This document shows, piece after piece, positions 1 to 10,771 of a stretch of 64,000 nucleotides of DNA. Below the pieces are notes generated by a model. That model did not search any database. It saw only the letters and a program-made list of their open reading frames with translations, and had not been told where the DNA came from. This DNA is from Luidia sarsii (lineage: Eukaryota; Echinodermata; Asteroidea; Paxillosida; Luidiidae). Position 1 is the first letter of the stretch. Each line of letters opens with the position of its first letter. The stretch is taken from assembly GCA_949987565.1 (NCBI GenBank), contig OX465105.1, positions 17,659,159 to 17,723,158 on the forward strand, written 5' to 3'. Both the position numbers and the translations under genes were made by a program.

Positions 1-369
1 ATCGCTTTTAATAGTTGAAACATTTCTATTTCTATTAATCAATTATTGTCAATAATTAGTATAGAGATATATAAATATCTTATAGAGATTATCTCTATTT
101 CGGATTGATTGTCACGTTTGTCAACTTTGCACGCCATACCACTTGTGGACATTTCGTAGCATTATTTTTTGGACGAAAACACATTTGAAGATTTTGAAGC
201 GGTACAAACATAGGTAATCACTGCTGTGCCGGTCAGAATTGCCCGAAATAATACGGATCTTCAAGGAACAAATGTGAGACATCCTTCCGTTTCGATCCTT
301 CGACGTTCTTGCAGATAGGCAGTTTCAGGGTATGGCTTTCCAGACAGCGTGTCTGCAGCTGCGTTGTTT

Positions 370-505
370 TTCCCATGCCTGTATAATGTATTGTGAAGTT
401 AAATTGTGACAAGGCTGCCACCCAACTCTCTCCTGTTGCTTCTAAATTGGCGGATGAGTTCACATATATTAGGGGTTTGGTTATTGTCTGTCAGGTCTGT
501 GAACG
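370..505 (-). pseudogene. Ty3/gypsy RNase H relic (broken)
   Basis: Read on the minus strand, this stretch carries the signature of the RNase H domain of Ty3/gypsy polyproteins: a TDNN motif (about 480-490), then PLIYV, then ANLEATGESWVAALSQFNF, which corresponds to the family pattern in which K/N-L-D/E-A-T-G-x-x-W precedes a hydrophobic strand. The reading frame shifts by one base between TDNN and PLIYV, and homology fades soon after FTIHY. No reverse transcriptase, integrase or paired LTRs are visible nearby, so it is an old truncated copy. The family call is firm; the clade within gypsy is not determined. Confidence 0.7.
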
Positions 506-850
506 TAATACCTAGTAGGTAGTTCCTTAGTTTACCTATTATAGTATTACCTAGTAGGTAGTCCCATAGTTTGCCTAGTATTACCTAGTAGGTAGTCCCG
601 TAGTTTGCCTAGTATTACCTAGTAGGTAGTCCCATAGTTTGCCTAGTATTACCTAGTAGGTAGTCCCATAGTTTGCCTAGTATTACCTAGTAGGTAGTCC
701 CTTAGTTTACCTATTATAGTATTACCTAGTGGGTAGTCCCGTAGTTTGCCTAGTATTACCTAGTTGGTAGTCCCGTAGTTTGCCTAGTATTACCTAGTAG
801 GTAGTTCCGTAGTTTGCCTAGTATTACCAAGTGGGTAGTCCCGTAGTTTG
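506..850. repeat. 34-bp minisatellite
   Basis: About ten head-to-tail units built on GTATTACCTAGTAGGTAGTC followed by CCATAGTTTGCCTA or a variant. The usual unit is 34 bp; at least two units carry an extra TATTATA segment. Single-base differences (CCCATAG, CCCGTAG, TTCCTTAG) show that the array has diverged. It directly abuts the gypsy relic. No coding potential is seen. Confidence 0.9.
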
Positions 851-859
851 GAACCTTCG

Positions 860-2330
860 TTTCGACGTTCCAGATAGGCAGAAGAAAACCCCACCTCCGG
901 GTGCACCTTACTTTAAAATATATGTTGGATGCCCTAATCCGACCTTAAGCTCTCTCGTCCCCCTCCCCACCTCCTCCACTCCCCCTCCCCTCCCCCTCCA
1001 ATTTTCCCTCGTGGACACCGAACACTTGTTGTTAAAAGAATCGCGCCAATTTCAATCAATCAGAATTTTTGATTCACCCTTTTGCAGAAGTCCATCGCGT
1101 CGGCCCCGGCACTAATTGAATTGCACCCGTCCGCCGCGCGTGGCCCGCGCCGCTGCCCGTAGTACGACACACCCGGCTCAACTGTCTGTGGGGCGCGCGG
1201 TAGCGAGGTAAATTGGCAGTCTCGTGCAGGGGCCGATTCAACCCCGCTCTTTTCTTAAAGTGACTCACCCCCCCCAAAAAAAGCGAAACCCTTGCGAGGG
1301 AATCCCTCACTTCCAGAAACCATGTTTAGAAACTGAATTCGTCTCCTCGGTTGTTTAGTAAACAGTGGAGGGCGGGATTAGCGTACACATCGCGGGTTTC
1401 TTTTGGTTTCTATACTCGGTCTCCTGCTCAATCAAACACGTGTGACGCGACGAATCAACAGCCAGAATACCTGATCAAAATAATACAGGCGCGGCTGATG
1501 CGAATCTGTTTTCATTCTTTTTTTTTGTGCCTCCTCGGTTTTGATCATTCGCGATCATGTGGTTGTCTGATGTCGAATACCTCTTTTCGTGGACACGTTA
1601 ATTTGTAATGAGCGCTGTTCTGTTGGTGGTCGTATTGCTAGTGCTGACGTTGCGTCTACGTCTGCAGGTCAGTTGATGGCTCGTATCTTGCGATTTACTT
1701 GAACTCCATGGCCATAGCTTTCAGTGCGTTAATTTGATGTATTGCAGTCTATATCCTTTTCACTTCCTTTTTTATGAGACACACGGCCACTTTACCGGGA
1801 ATAAAAATAATGGAAAAGTGTCCTTCCGTGGTATAAACTTCTTTCAACAAAATTATAGCGTAAGGGTCGTTTATAGACTGTAGTGCTTTGTACTAGCCCT
1901 GGTGTGTGCTTGGGATGGTGGCTGGGTGGATGGATGGAATGGTGAATAGATGGATGCATGTATGCATGAATGGACATCGAGATAAAATAGTTGGGTAGGT
2001 GGGCGGTTGGTTGTTGGTTGAAGAGCAGCGTGGATAGTTCCTGACAGAAGTTCACTACCAGCTTCCTTGGCGTGAAAATCTAATTGTATTCATTGCCGCA
2101 GAATGCCGTGCGTACGAATGCATTCAAAGACGTTCGCTCGCATTCACATAAGGTATTGTATCAGTAATGATCAGACCAACTTGAGCTAAGACCATTTGGA
2201 CGGCAGAGGGCGCCAGAGGACCCTGCCTGTCAATACATTGGCGCAACCTTAAACCTAACCTCCAAATGGACAATAGCGGGCGGAAGATCTGAATAATAAT
2301 AGGTATTCGTATACTGACCGTATACCACTA
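860..2330. other. Noncoding stretch, no gene seen
   Basis: GC content rises around 1085-1260 and open frames are short. The stretch 1910-1970 is a degenerate ATGG/GTGGATGG microsatellite. I see no domain-bearing frame, splice pattern or RNA gene. Confidence 0.5.
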
Positions 2331-2334
2331 GCAC

Positions 2335-2675
2335 TTCGTGTTGTGGAGCAACCCTGTGAAGAGTCGGCGCTCGTCTCAGCCGAGAATAATTGGCTAGTTG
2401 TGTTGTGGACCAACACTGAAGAGTCGGTGCTCTTCTAAGCTGAGAAAATGATTAGTATTGGTTACAATGTACATGTATATTGACAATGCCATTGTACATT
2501 AAGTTGTGGAGCAACCCTGTGAAGAGTCGGAGCTCGTCTCAGCCGAGAATAATTGGCTACAATGTATACGAGAATAATAATTATTATTGGTTACAATGTA
2601 CAGTACATGCATATTGACATCGCCATTGTACGTCAAGTTGTGGAGCAACCCTGTAAAGAGTCGGCACTCGTCCAA
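2335..2675. repeat. Irregular tandem repeat, four copies
   Basis: The core GTTGTGGAGCAACCCTGTGA followed by AGAGTCGG...CTCGTC recurs near 2339, 2401, 2502 and 2636. Spacers contain AATAATTGGCTA and TACAATGTACATGTA segments. The copy near 2401 is the most diverged. The unit is not of constant length, so this is a cluster of related repeats rather than a clean satellite. Confidence 0.7.
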
Positions 2676-2892
2676 GTAGTGTTCTTTCGTTTTGTACCGT
2701 CCGCTCTGTACGTTGAACCGTCGACGACCATTGACGAGTATCTAATCAACATTCTAGGAAGACAATACATCTACTCTATTCAGAACCACCCAATCATATG
2801 CTACGACTACGTGTTAATATTTATGAGCGCTGAATTCAATTTACTTTTGACCGCGAAACTGAGTGGGGGTACACGCTTACAGTCAGTGTAAG

Positions 2893-2929
2893 CATGGAGG
2901 AATAAGGAGTCTCTCCTTATTCCTCCATG
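2893..2929. repeat. Perfect 17-bp hairpin
   Basis: CATGGAGGAATAAGGAG is followed by a 3-base loop and its exact reverse complement. A shorter imperfect relative of the same motif occurs around 6936-6963. It is not followed by a T-run and is not next to a gene, so a transcription role is not supported; it is probably the core of a small foldback repeat. Confidence 0.7.
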
Positions 2930-4170
2930 GTGTAAGCATAGGGTTAGAACGCCAATTGAACGGTACGGGGACTTGCAAGTTGTCGCGCATGCGCAGATCT
3001 ATGTTCGAGCGTACCGTACTAGATTTCTTCACATTGGTAACCGTGGCTATATGACCAGTCGATTCAAGCTGATATATAAGCGAGGCGCGACATATAAGTT
3101 GTTCAGTTTAAGGGTCGGAGGTGAGAGCGCCACCCGTCGTGTTTGGGGTTCACGACTTAATACGTCCTCCACCCTTTCAGAAACGAAACCGTGCCTTAAT
3201 TGTGCATTAGCTCGAAAGAGAAAGAAGAAGTATACAGAGCCGCTATGATTTTTAACATAGGCCCTAATGCCAGCTCGTTTTAATCATCATTGTTATTATT
3301 CCATGACTTTCCACGATCTTTTCCCGATTTGTAAAAGACGAAGTGCTCCTCAGCCTGTACGTCTTCTTTAGACATTTTTTTGTCCAAACAACGTCAAGCC
3401 CACTAAGTTCTGCAGTTTACCACTTTTCTAGCCCAGGGTCGCCAAAACAGACACAGTCATAACATCACTCATACGGATTCGGAGTGGTACTGTTAGTGGT
3501 GCGTACGGATACGGAGTGGTACGGATACGTTGTGCAGTGACGTCAGTACCTGATGCATATTCATACTCGGCAGAGGGTGCCTCCAACATACGTTACCATA
3601 AATAGCGCCGCCGTGCACTTACAAAGAAAAAACAGAGTTACATTTTAAACAATAGAGGGCGCACATGCCACTCCACACGTGACGAGAAACCGGTTCGACT
3701 TGGGGGAAAGGCTTTGGACTTAAGTTGGTTAATCTACCGTGGCTTAGCGGGTAGAATGACGAAAAGAAATCCAATGCGGACAAGCGGAAAACTACCCTCC
3801 CTGTCAACTTATACGGCGAGCGTTAACAGAGCGAGGGACGTTGCAAACACCGGACTTAGATGGTGGCCTTCCCTAATACTGTAATAGTCAACTAGTCTTT
3901 GCCGGAATGGGGGGGGGGCGCCAGTCAGAAGCAATTCACCCCATTGCCGTATATCTCCAGGGATCACACCCCGCTTCCATTCAGATGAAACAACCAATTG
4001 TTGTAAACCCGGCTACTGCAAAGGGGATGCAGCTTTTTTTTTTAGATTTAAGTCAAACAAACAAAGGAAAAACTGGAGTTATACGGTAGTAAATGCTTGA
4101 ATTGCTTCTGACTGGTGCCCCCGTCCCGGCAAAGGCAGGTTGACGACATGCGTATTTGGTAAGGCCACCA
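2930..4170. other. Noncoding stretch with repeat fragments
   Basis: No gene is recognised. A tandem CGGATACGGAGTGGTA motif lies near 3475-3525. The segment near 4028-4110 contains AAGTCAAACAAACAAAGG, the reverse complement of the 3' body of the SINE just downstream, and ATTGCTTCTGACTGG near 4098 is the reverse complement of sequence near 3920, so 3920-4120 looks like a small inverted-repeat element. AGAGGGCGC words occur near 3650. Confidence 0.4.
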
Positions 4171-4175
4171 TCTAA

Positions 4176-4322
4176 GGGCTGGATAGCTCAGATGGAAGAG
4201 CACTGGTACGCTAATCCAGAGGTCTCAGGTTCAAGTGTCAGTCAAGTCAAAGTTTTCTTTGCCATTTTTTTCAAAAGGTTCCAGTCAGTTTTTCCTTTGT
4301 TTGACTTGAATAAAAAAAAAAA
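4176..4322 (+). mobile_element. tRNA-derived SINE
   Basis: The head reads like a tRNA: box A TAGCTCAGATGG at 4184-4195 and box B GGTTCAAGTGTC at 4228-4239 (one base from the usual GGTTCRANNCC). The anticodon arm is poor and no acceptor stem closes, so it is not a functional tRNA. The body contains AAGTTTTCTTTGCCATTTTT and CCAGTCAGTTTTTCCTTTG and ends in an A-rich tail at 4310-4322. Body-only copies occur near 7104-7187, 24650-24747, 26738-26870 and 28196-28268. RNA polymerase III transcription is inferred from the boxes. Confidence 0.62.
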
Positions 4323-5930
4323 TCCGCATCCATTTTGTACGCACATGTACGCATACGAGCTACGGATGGGGGGGAATGGTGCACTGTAGGCCTATATGTA
4401 TGTACGGCGTGCGCAATTTAATAGTGTTGAATGGGGCTGAATGTCGGATATCGGCTCGCAACGGCATTGCGCAAAGCACACTCTATTTCTGCACGCAACG
4501 TATACAGGAGGCCGGATTGAGATTCCTCCATCGTCGTCCAACGCCTGGATTAAGGCTATACATCTCATCCATTCAACATTGGTCCACCTTATCTTCCCCG
4601 TCCGTCTCCACAAACCGGTGTCACGATCTGAAGTGGGGGGCCGTGCTAAAATGGGTGGGTGACGTCACCACCCATCTGAGCACGCAGCGACAACCTGCTG
4701 AAATGAAATGTATACAATTTGCAGGGGACCAGTCGTGTAGTGGTCTGTAGTAATGCGCGGAGAGGATGCCCTGTATTTTATACCTCTAAGCGTGCTGCAT
4801 ATGCTTTGTCTGGGTGGCTTTCTTTTGTGTACTGTGTTATTGTGTCAGCCACATTCACACGCACTGAGTGGGGCTCCACCCAGCTTTTCCCGATCGGCAT
4901 TCAATCGAGGCAACATGAAGACAGCCCCCTGCAAGCCACTCATCAGTGTGTCCTTAACATCCAGTCGCTAGGCTGCCGGGGTTGTTGATCAGCGTCTGTG
5001 TTCTTGCCGTGTGCGTACAGTGGATATTATTATATAATTATATATTCGACAGACGGTTACAGATAAGGTAAGTCCGATGTACCCAGTAATTATTCTTGGC
5101 TTGGAATTTATGTACTCTGCACCCCAAACCCCGTGAACTTGCGTAAACTGAATTCAGCTCTAATCGAACTGCTGACGTGTACAGACCAAAGCAATATCTA
5201 TTTAGCTAGGCCCTAGTATATATTCAATCTAGACTTCTGAAACCTTACACCAAATCTGCTTCTTCTTGTGAAGACTCGGAACAGAGCCAGTAACTCAATA
5301 TTTAGGTTTCTAAATGTTTATGGCGGGTACACGCAGCGAACAAACATGGCGGTCTGATGTCCAGCACTCATTTGGTCTCTCCGGTCTCTCTATTCGTCGT
5401 CCTCATACGGAGCCCGCAAACCTCAAACAGTACCGCTGGATCTTCGCCACGTCCAAGATCCCGACTGTGCTACCTTGGTGACGATCAGCACTGAACTGCT
5501 CCTCAAATTGGCAGATTTTGGTCTCCGTTTCCAACTTGGATATACACTGTACATATATGGTCTAATAATGGTTCGCCATTATCAGGGGTATGCACATACT
5601 GTAACTGTAAGGCACGTGTATGTACAGTATACCGAATGGCCGGAAAAGCAGTCTCGTTTACTTGCTTTATATGAGACTGGTGGGGCCATTGAACTCAATC
5701 CTTGGCCTCATAAACTGTGCATTCCATCATCAGGATCGTGTATCATTCCCGGCCTGATAATATAGTACAAAATATAGATTAGATTTGAATGTTTTCATGG
5801 TGAGAATAGCACTAGCAGGAGTAATAGGTTTGCAATGACGCCATATTATTTTTTAAAATTTGTGAGTAAGTGTGGTTCTGAAAAGACCCGCGAAGGATCT
5901 CGACGTTTCGAACAGTAAGAACATTATCGC
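4323..5930. other. Noncoding stretch, no gene seen
   Basis: Several overlapping frames of 70-125 codons exist around 4376-4990 and 5475-5765, but none shows a domain, repeated motif or plausible splice context. TACATGTA words and AT-rich patches (5015-5060) are present. Confidence 0.4.
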
Positions 5931-5945
5931 CAGCATTTTATTCAA

Positions 5946-6628
5946 TCGCAGTGGCTATTGTTACGGCAGCCGTAACGCAATTTTCATTTTCTATAGTTAC
6001 GGCACTCCAACTGCGCAAGCGCGAGGATATGTCAGATTTTGTTGCATGCACAGGCACAAGAAACAAGGCAAATTCTCTGGATGTAGGCACATAATTTGCT
6101 TGTCTTGAAGCAATATCCATGTCATTATCGGAATAGAGAAAAGTGTATTTTACAATCATGTATTATAAGAAGCTCTCGCACGGTGAGATCGGCAAAAAAA
6201 CGGGCCCCTAACAAAGTCGTCAGCGATGCACTGTACTACGATGTCGACTTCGCGTACGTGCATGTAGCGGCAGAAAATACGAGAAGTCATTCGATTTTAA
6301 GGAGGTTTAAATGACCACTATACAAGTTATAAAACTATTATACCTGTAAATCAACGTTGTAATGTTCTTTAATCAAACAGTGGCAACAAATAATGACGAA
6401 TGTATCATGGAAATGCAACAAATCAAGATTAAGCACGACGGTCGGACGGCAGCGTCGCCAGCTAACATCGCGCTTCCAAAGTCAGCGTACACGTTAAGGC
6501 CGGTGGGCCAGAAGCACTTGCTTCGATTCGTGGTTCGATCTGGCACGTCCTCGCGCTTGCGCAGTTGGAGTGCTGTAACTATAGAAAATGGAAACTGCGT
6601 TACGGCTGCCGTAACAATAGCCACTGCG
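5946..6628. mobile_element. Non-autonomous Mutator-like element, 683 bp
   Basis: Terminal inverted repeats of about 85 bp face each other: the left arm begins CGCAGTGGCTATTGTTACGG at 5947 and the right arm ends in its near-exact complement at 6628. Both arms contain TTACGGC(T/A)GCCGTAA and GCGCAAGCGCGAGGA-like segments. The element is bracketed by a perfect 9-bp direct repeat, TTTATTCAA, at 5937-5945 and 6629-6637. A 9-bp duplication with long inverted arms is typical of Mutator-type transposition. The interior encodes no transposase, so it would depend on an enzyme in trans. A smaller relative is at 37437-37612. Confidence 0.78.
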
Positions 6629-6805
6629 TTTATTCAAAGCACGAAGCCACGAAGAACCAGGAACAAAGGCCCGAAGCTTCTTTCTTGTTTGCCTGCAATT
6701 TCTCCTCATGACAATGCTAGCATTCTTGGTCCACCTGACGATTACGTAATTCTGCGGGGAGATTGTCGCCAGGATAAGCCCCATACAAAGACTATACGAT
6801 ATAGG

Positions 6806-6856
6806 AAGGTTTGCGGTGAACACCATGTATCAGGTCTCTTAAAGGAAGAGGTAGAC
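6806..6856. repeat. Copy of the GGTTTGCGGTGAACACC repeat
   Basis: AGGTTTGCGGTGAACACCAT, then GTATCAGGTCTCTTAAAGGA and AGAGGTA. The same segment recurs almost unchanged near 51731-51780, 55465-55530 and, inverted, at 55621-55686. It belongs to a wider family in which such a block precedes a CTGAAAAGAGCC motif. Confidence 0.8.
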
Positions 6857-7329
6857 TATACAGTAAACCTCTGCTAAGTCGGGACCGGCATTTTTTGTGA
6901 CGACTTACGCCGATGTCGACATGTACATGTACTCATGGAGGAATAAGGAGAGCTTCCTCCATGATGTACTGTAAGTCGTCATTTTGCCGACTTACACATT
7001 ATACGTGTAAATAGTACATGTGGGATACGTACGTACCGTAGGCATGTCGTCAATCATGTCTACTTAGTATGATTATACACTTATATCACGATAACACGCT
7101 CCAGGCAAAGTTTTCTTTGCCATTTTCTCAAAATTGTCAAAAGTTCCCAGTCAGTTTTTCCTTGGTTTGTTTGACTAAAATTGATCTTGCTAGTTGTGTG
7201 CACTGTACGTATACTAATGTCGGACTTTAATGAGCGAGAAGAATCAGACACGAGCTCATGGTTTTGCATAGTGAATAATTCCCTGTAATTACATGAGGAA
7301 CGTCCAACCAATAGCAATTAGGTAGAGTT

Positions 7330-7690
7330 TGGGATAGTATCACCATGCTTGTGTACATGTACTGTATGTGTAACTGTGCTGAGTTGGCCTTGAAGGGGCA
7401 AGACCCCTTTCCTATATAGAAGTGAGACTTGTCCGGGGAATGCGGACACTGGGCTGGACCGGAACTTGGCCACACTGAGTCAGGTATATGCAAGTGCTAA
7501 GCAAATCCTAATAAGGCAGGAAACTCCTGTGATATTTGCATGTTTGGAATGATCATAAAATGTATATAAACCCTGCTGAATGGAGAATCAGACAGACATC
7601 GTATCCAGCTGAATAAACCACATCACTCCAAGTACAACGTTGTCTCCAAGTATCATTCGTTATAGTTGCATATAACCCACGGTTATAATA
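7330..7690 (+). mobile_element. Possible solo LTR (gypsy-like)
   Basis: TATATAAA at 7563-7570 is followed about 45 bases later by CTGAATAAACC (AATAAA at 7612-7617) and by CACTCCAAG...GTTGTCTCCAAGT. This TATA to polyadenylation-signal to GTCTCCAAG layout is how the 3' half of many Ty3/gypsy LTRs looks. I cannot define the 5' end or a target duplication, and no internal coding region is attached, so the boundaries are approximate. Confidence 0.35.
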
Positions 7691-8086
7691 GTACAAGAGT
7701 GATTCATTCGATGGATGCACCCATTGAGAAGTTTCTGCCGTCGGCTAACCGAGGAGGTATTAGGCGAACATAATACCTCCTTGGTCTAACCACCGGGTTC
7801 CCCTGTAGCTATATATCACGCTGACACACGCCGAGTTTGGCGATTATAGCTATGTAACTGAGAGTCATTGTCTTGTTTGTTTTCGTTAGTTCTCTGCATC
7901 AAACGGTGTGCACACTACCAGACGGAAGAGATGGGAAGAGGGTGAGTATTATACAAAGAGACTTCTGTACGGCGATCGTTTCTCACCATTATACAGCTTT
8001 GGTATACTGCAGGCTAAAACGTTGTAGCCATTGGTCATCCAAATCCTTACTTAATTAGTAAATTAGTAAATCCTTACTTAATTAGT

Positions 8087-8468
8087 AAACTCGTAGGACT
8101 AGGAGAACACATTGGGAAGATCGGGAAACATTGATGTCCACAGATTTCCTTCTAATTTACACAGTTAGAGGGTCATGATAGAATTCCTCATATTGAAACT
8201 TGAAATCTTACGGTCTGGGATGCTGTATTTCTCGAGAAATCTTCACTCAAATACCGACAAATAGTTTATTACTCCCGAGTAATAAACTATTTTTTACACT
8301 ACAGAACGGTGCGAAAACCGTGACGGTTTTTGGTCTTTTTCTACTTTCTCAGATTACCATTTGAGTTAAAAAGCTTCGCAGATTTTCTTTATTTGAATGT
8401 TTAATGGTTTAATACACAAATTGTGGCAATCTTTGTTTCCTTTACCGATGTTGTATAGTGCCTTTAAA
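8087..8468. mobile_element. TTAA-type MITE, worn copy
   Basis: The interior matches the complete copy at 49661-50023: GGAAACATTGATGTCCACAG, the CTTACGGTCTGGGATGCTGT segment and TACAGAACGGTGCGAAAACC are all present. The right end GATGTTGTATAGTGCCTTTAA is recognisable, with TTAA at 8464-8467. The left end has decayed to AGGAGAACACATTGGG. A small AGTTTATTACTCCCGAGTAATAAACT palindrome sits in the middle. No coding capacity. Confidence 0.75.
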
Positions 8469-8927
8469 CTTCAGAATCTAGATCAGTGTGGGCTTCGATG
8501 GCGGCAGCTTAAAATTACTTGTGAGGATGATTCACATGTTTCGCTCTTAGTTGGCCATAACTTTTGCACGTGCGATTGCTATGATCGTTCCTAGGCAATA
8601 ATTCGCACTGACCAGAATGCTTTTTAACCGAGCCAATGCGCTCATCTGCCGCGGCCTCCCACCTTTCTTTACACACACACACGCCTTCGTATTTTTGGTG
8701 ATTCTATAATATTGTCCGGGTTCACCCCCCCCCCCATCCCCACCCATGCAGGTGCTTCAGAAGTAACAGATGGAGATTGTTTTTCTTTTTCCTGGCTGTT
8801 TTATTCGTCGCAAGTAAGTTGTACTTTTGTTTTTAAAGACCGAACCGGTCCGATTGGTATCGAATCATGTGAATGGTGTTTATACGTAATTTGGTTTGCG
8901 GTGACTCCATGTATATCATCTCTTACA

Positions 8928-9060
8928 GGGGAAGAGGTATGGGTCTGAAAAGAGCCGGTAACTCAACAATTCGGTACACGCTACCCAAAACGCTTATTTA
9001 CTAGCTCTTTTCAGAGCCATACTCCTTCTCTTAACAGATTATTATATACATGGAGTCGCC
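8928..9060. repeat. Inverted pair of the AAAAGAGCC repeat
   Basis: GGAAGAGGTATGGGTCTGAA followed by AAGAGCCGGTAACTCAAC faces TAGCTCTTTTCAGAGCCATA then CTCCTTCTCTTA about 60 bases later. It is the same interspersed family found in tandem within FN3K and near 59.2 kb. The imperfect arms suggest two head-to-head insertions or one foldback unit. Confidence 0.6.
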
Positions 9061-9526
9061 ACAAACCTCCTATTTGGTATTTCCACCATGCATATACCTT
9101 TCAATCTGATCTAAGGTGGAACAAACTCGCCACTTTTAATTCGACGGCCCTTTTCATGACAATGTCCACCCCTTCGTAAGGGGACACCCCACACGGTGTA
9201 CCCGCAAACCCCAACTTGCTCGTGTACCAAAGACGTAGGCCTAACCGAATTGCATGTCCTCGGGTAAGCCTATTAGTATTGTCATTCTAGTTGGAATTAA
9301 TATTTAAGAAAGTTGCATTCAGTATCACACTTGTATTCAAGCAAAGAATGGAGTCTAATACTACCCACCATTACATTGAATTCTGTATTGGAGACACCTT
9401 TTTTCAATATTTATGGAAACAAATGAATAATAGTCAAATTAACAAGACAAGAATAGCATACTCAGACTGTATATCAAGCAAAGTACTCAAGAAAACCATT
9501 GAAATAAAAAGACACTTCTTAAAACT
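9061..9526. other. Noncoding stretch, no gene seen
   Basis: The frame at 9291-9596 (101 codons) is AT-rich, matches no family I know, and runs into the left arm of the following inverted-repeat element. It is most likely fortuitous. Confidence 0.4.
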
Positions 9527-10066
9527 TAGTGGGCCTGACGTTTCGATCCTAGCAGGACCTTTCTCAAAGGCTGCCTTTGACACAATGAACATCTAAACCA
9601 TGAAAAAGGGGTGAAAATGTCATTTCGCCGTGAAACTAAAAGTCACTGTGATTTCACCGTGCATTTTACAGTGAATTCACCGTGAAGATAATCACCTCTC
9701 TGACCTGGTAAGGACATCTTCAGGTCACTAAAAAGACCGTGAAAAAACCCCCTGAATATCTAGGGTGGCAAGCTCCAGCCTTGAGGGATGGCTAATTCAA
9801 TTACCAGTAGGGACCACCAGCCGCCATAGAGGTACTGTATGGTGTCCTTGTACCTGTCGCTCCCAGAAACTTCTAAATTGCCTCTAGCCATTTACCACCA
9901 GGAATGTGGCCTTGGAGACCACTGGTGAAAACACTGTGAAAATGACTTGGCTAACTGTGTGCCATGAATTTTTCACGGTTAAATGGCATTTTCACCCCAT
10001 TTTCACGGTTTAGATGTTCATAGTGTGAGAAAGGTCCTGCTGGGATCGAAACGTCAGGCCCACTAA
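9527..10066. mobile_element. Foldback element, 540 bp, composite arms
   Basis: The left arm (9527-9625) is TTAGTGGGCCTGACGTTTCG, then CTAGCAGGACCTTTCTCAAA and ATGAACATCTAAACC. The right arm (9980-10066) repeats these in reverse complement. Between them are several TTCACGGTGAA-like direct and inverted motifs (GTGAAAAT, TTTCACGG). A 3' half copy lies at 13861-14104. The outer AGCAGGACCTTTCTCAAAGG module is itself dispersed elsewhere in the window (10205, 16830, 19711, 21885, 29788), so the element may have inserted into, or captured, that module. No protein is encoded. Confidence 0.7.
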
Positions 10067-10204
10067 ATTCCAAGATTTTCATTTTGGTAATTTTAGTCAG
10101 TAAGCAGTTTGCAACATTTTGGTATATCACTAAAAAAACACTTGTTCCAAAATCAAGTCTCTAAAACCCGCAAGCTTGTAATTGTGTATACTACATCTCA
10201 AAAT

Positions 10205-10250
10205 GTAGTGGGCCTGACGTTTCGATCCTATAGCAGGAGCTTTCTCCGTG
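10205..10250. repeat. GTGGGCCTGACGTTTCGATC module
   Basis: An isolated copy of the same outer module that caps the element at 9527-10066, here with GATCCTATAGCAGGAGCTTT. Others are near 16830-16862 (reverse) and 29785-29865. Confidence 0.6.
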
Positions 10251-10429
10251 GCAAAACGGGACAAAAACAGATACAAGTATATAAGAAGGGAATATGATAG
10301 AGAGTGAATAGGACACGGATGTAGTATAACTTAGCACGCACGATTGTCGTAGTAGTCAATTTTGTTTTTTGTTTTTGGGGGTCCCCAATCGAGTCAAAAG
10401 AGCGCGACGCAGGCTATCACTACATGTAC

Positions 10430-10530
10430 TCAGCTGCAAGGCAGGGCATGACAGGGCAGGGCGAGGTAGTGCGAGGCAAGGCAGGCCAGGGCGTGGCAGA
10501 ACAGAGCATGACAGGGCAGGGCGTGGCAGC
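10430..10530. repeat. Degenerate GGCAGGGC minisatellite
   Basis: Short irregular units around GCAGGGCATGACAGGGCAGG and GGCGTGGCAG, purine- and G-rich on the plus strand. It lies about 240 bp before the glycosyltransferase reading frame and probably falls in its upstream intron or flank. Confidence 0.6.
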
Positions 10531-10771
10531 ACCATTCAAATAAGGCAGACCCTTCTCAAATGCATTCTGACTTTGAACAAAAAAGAGGTCCTGCTAGGAA
10601 CGACACACCAGGCCCCCTACCCTTTTGAGATGCATATTGCGTTCATTTGGGTCAGTATAGGCAGTTTGCAATATTTTGGTGTAGTGCTATAAGATTGTCT
10701 TTCGTTTTTGGACAGATTGCTTTTGGATTAAACGGTACTACACGTTTAATATACGAGATTGGAAGGCTGGG

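Noticed and set aside
4176..4250. Functional tRNA gene
   Set aside because: Boxes A and B are present, but the anticodon arm lacks the usual loop bases and the acceptor stem does not close. A SINE head explains it better.
6362..6877. 171-codon plus-strand frame
   Set aside because: It runs through the right arm of the Mutator-like element and a second dispersed repeat, so it is a chance frame.
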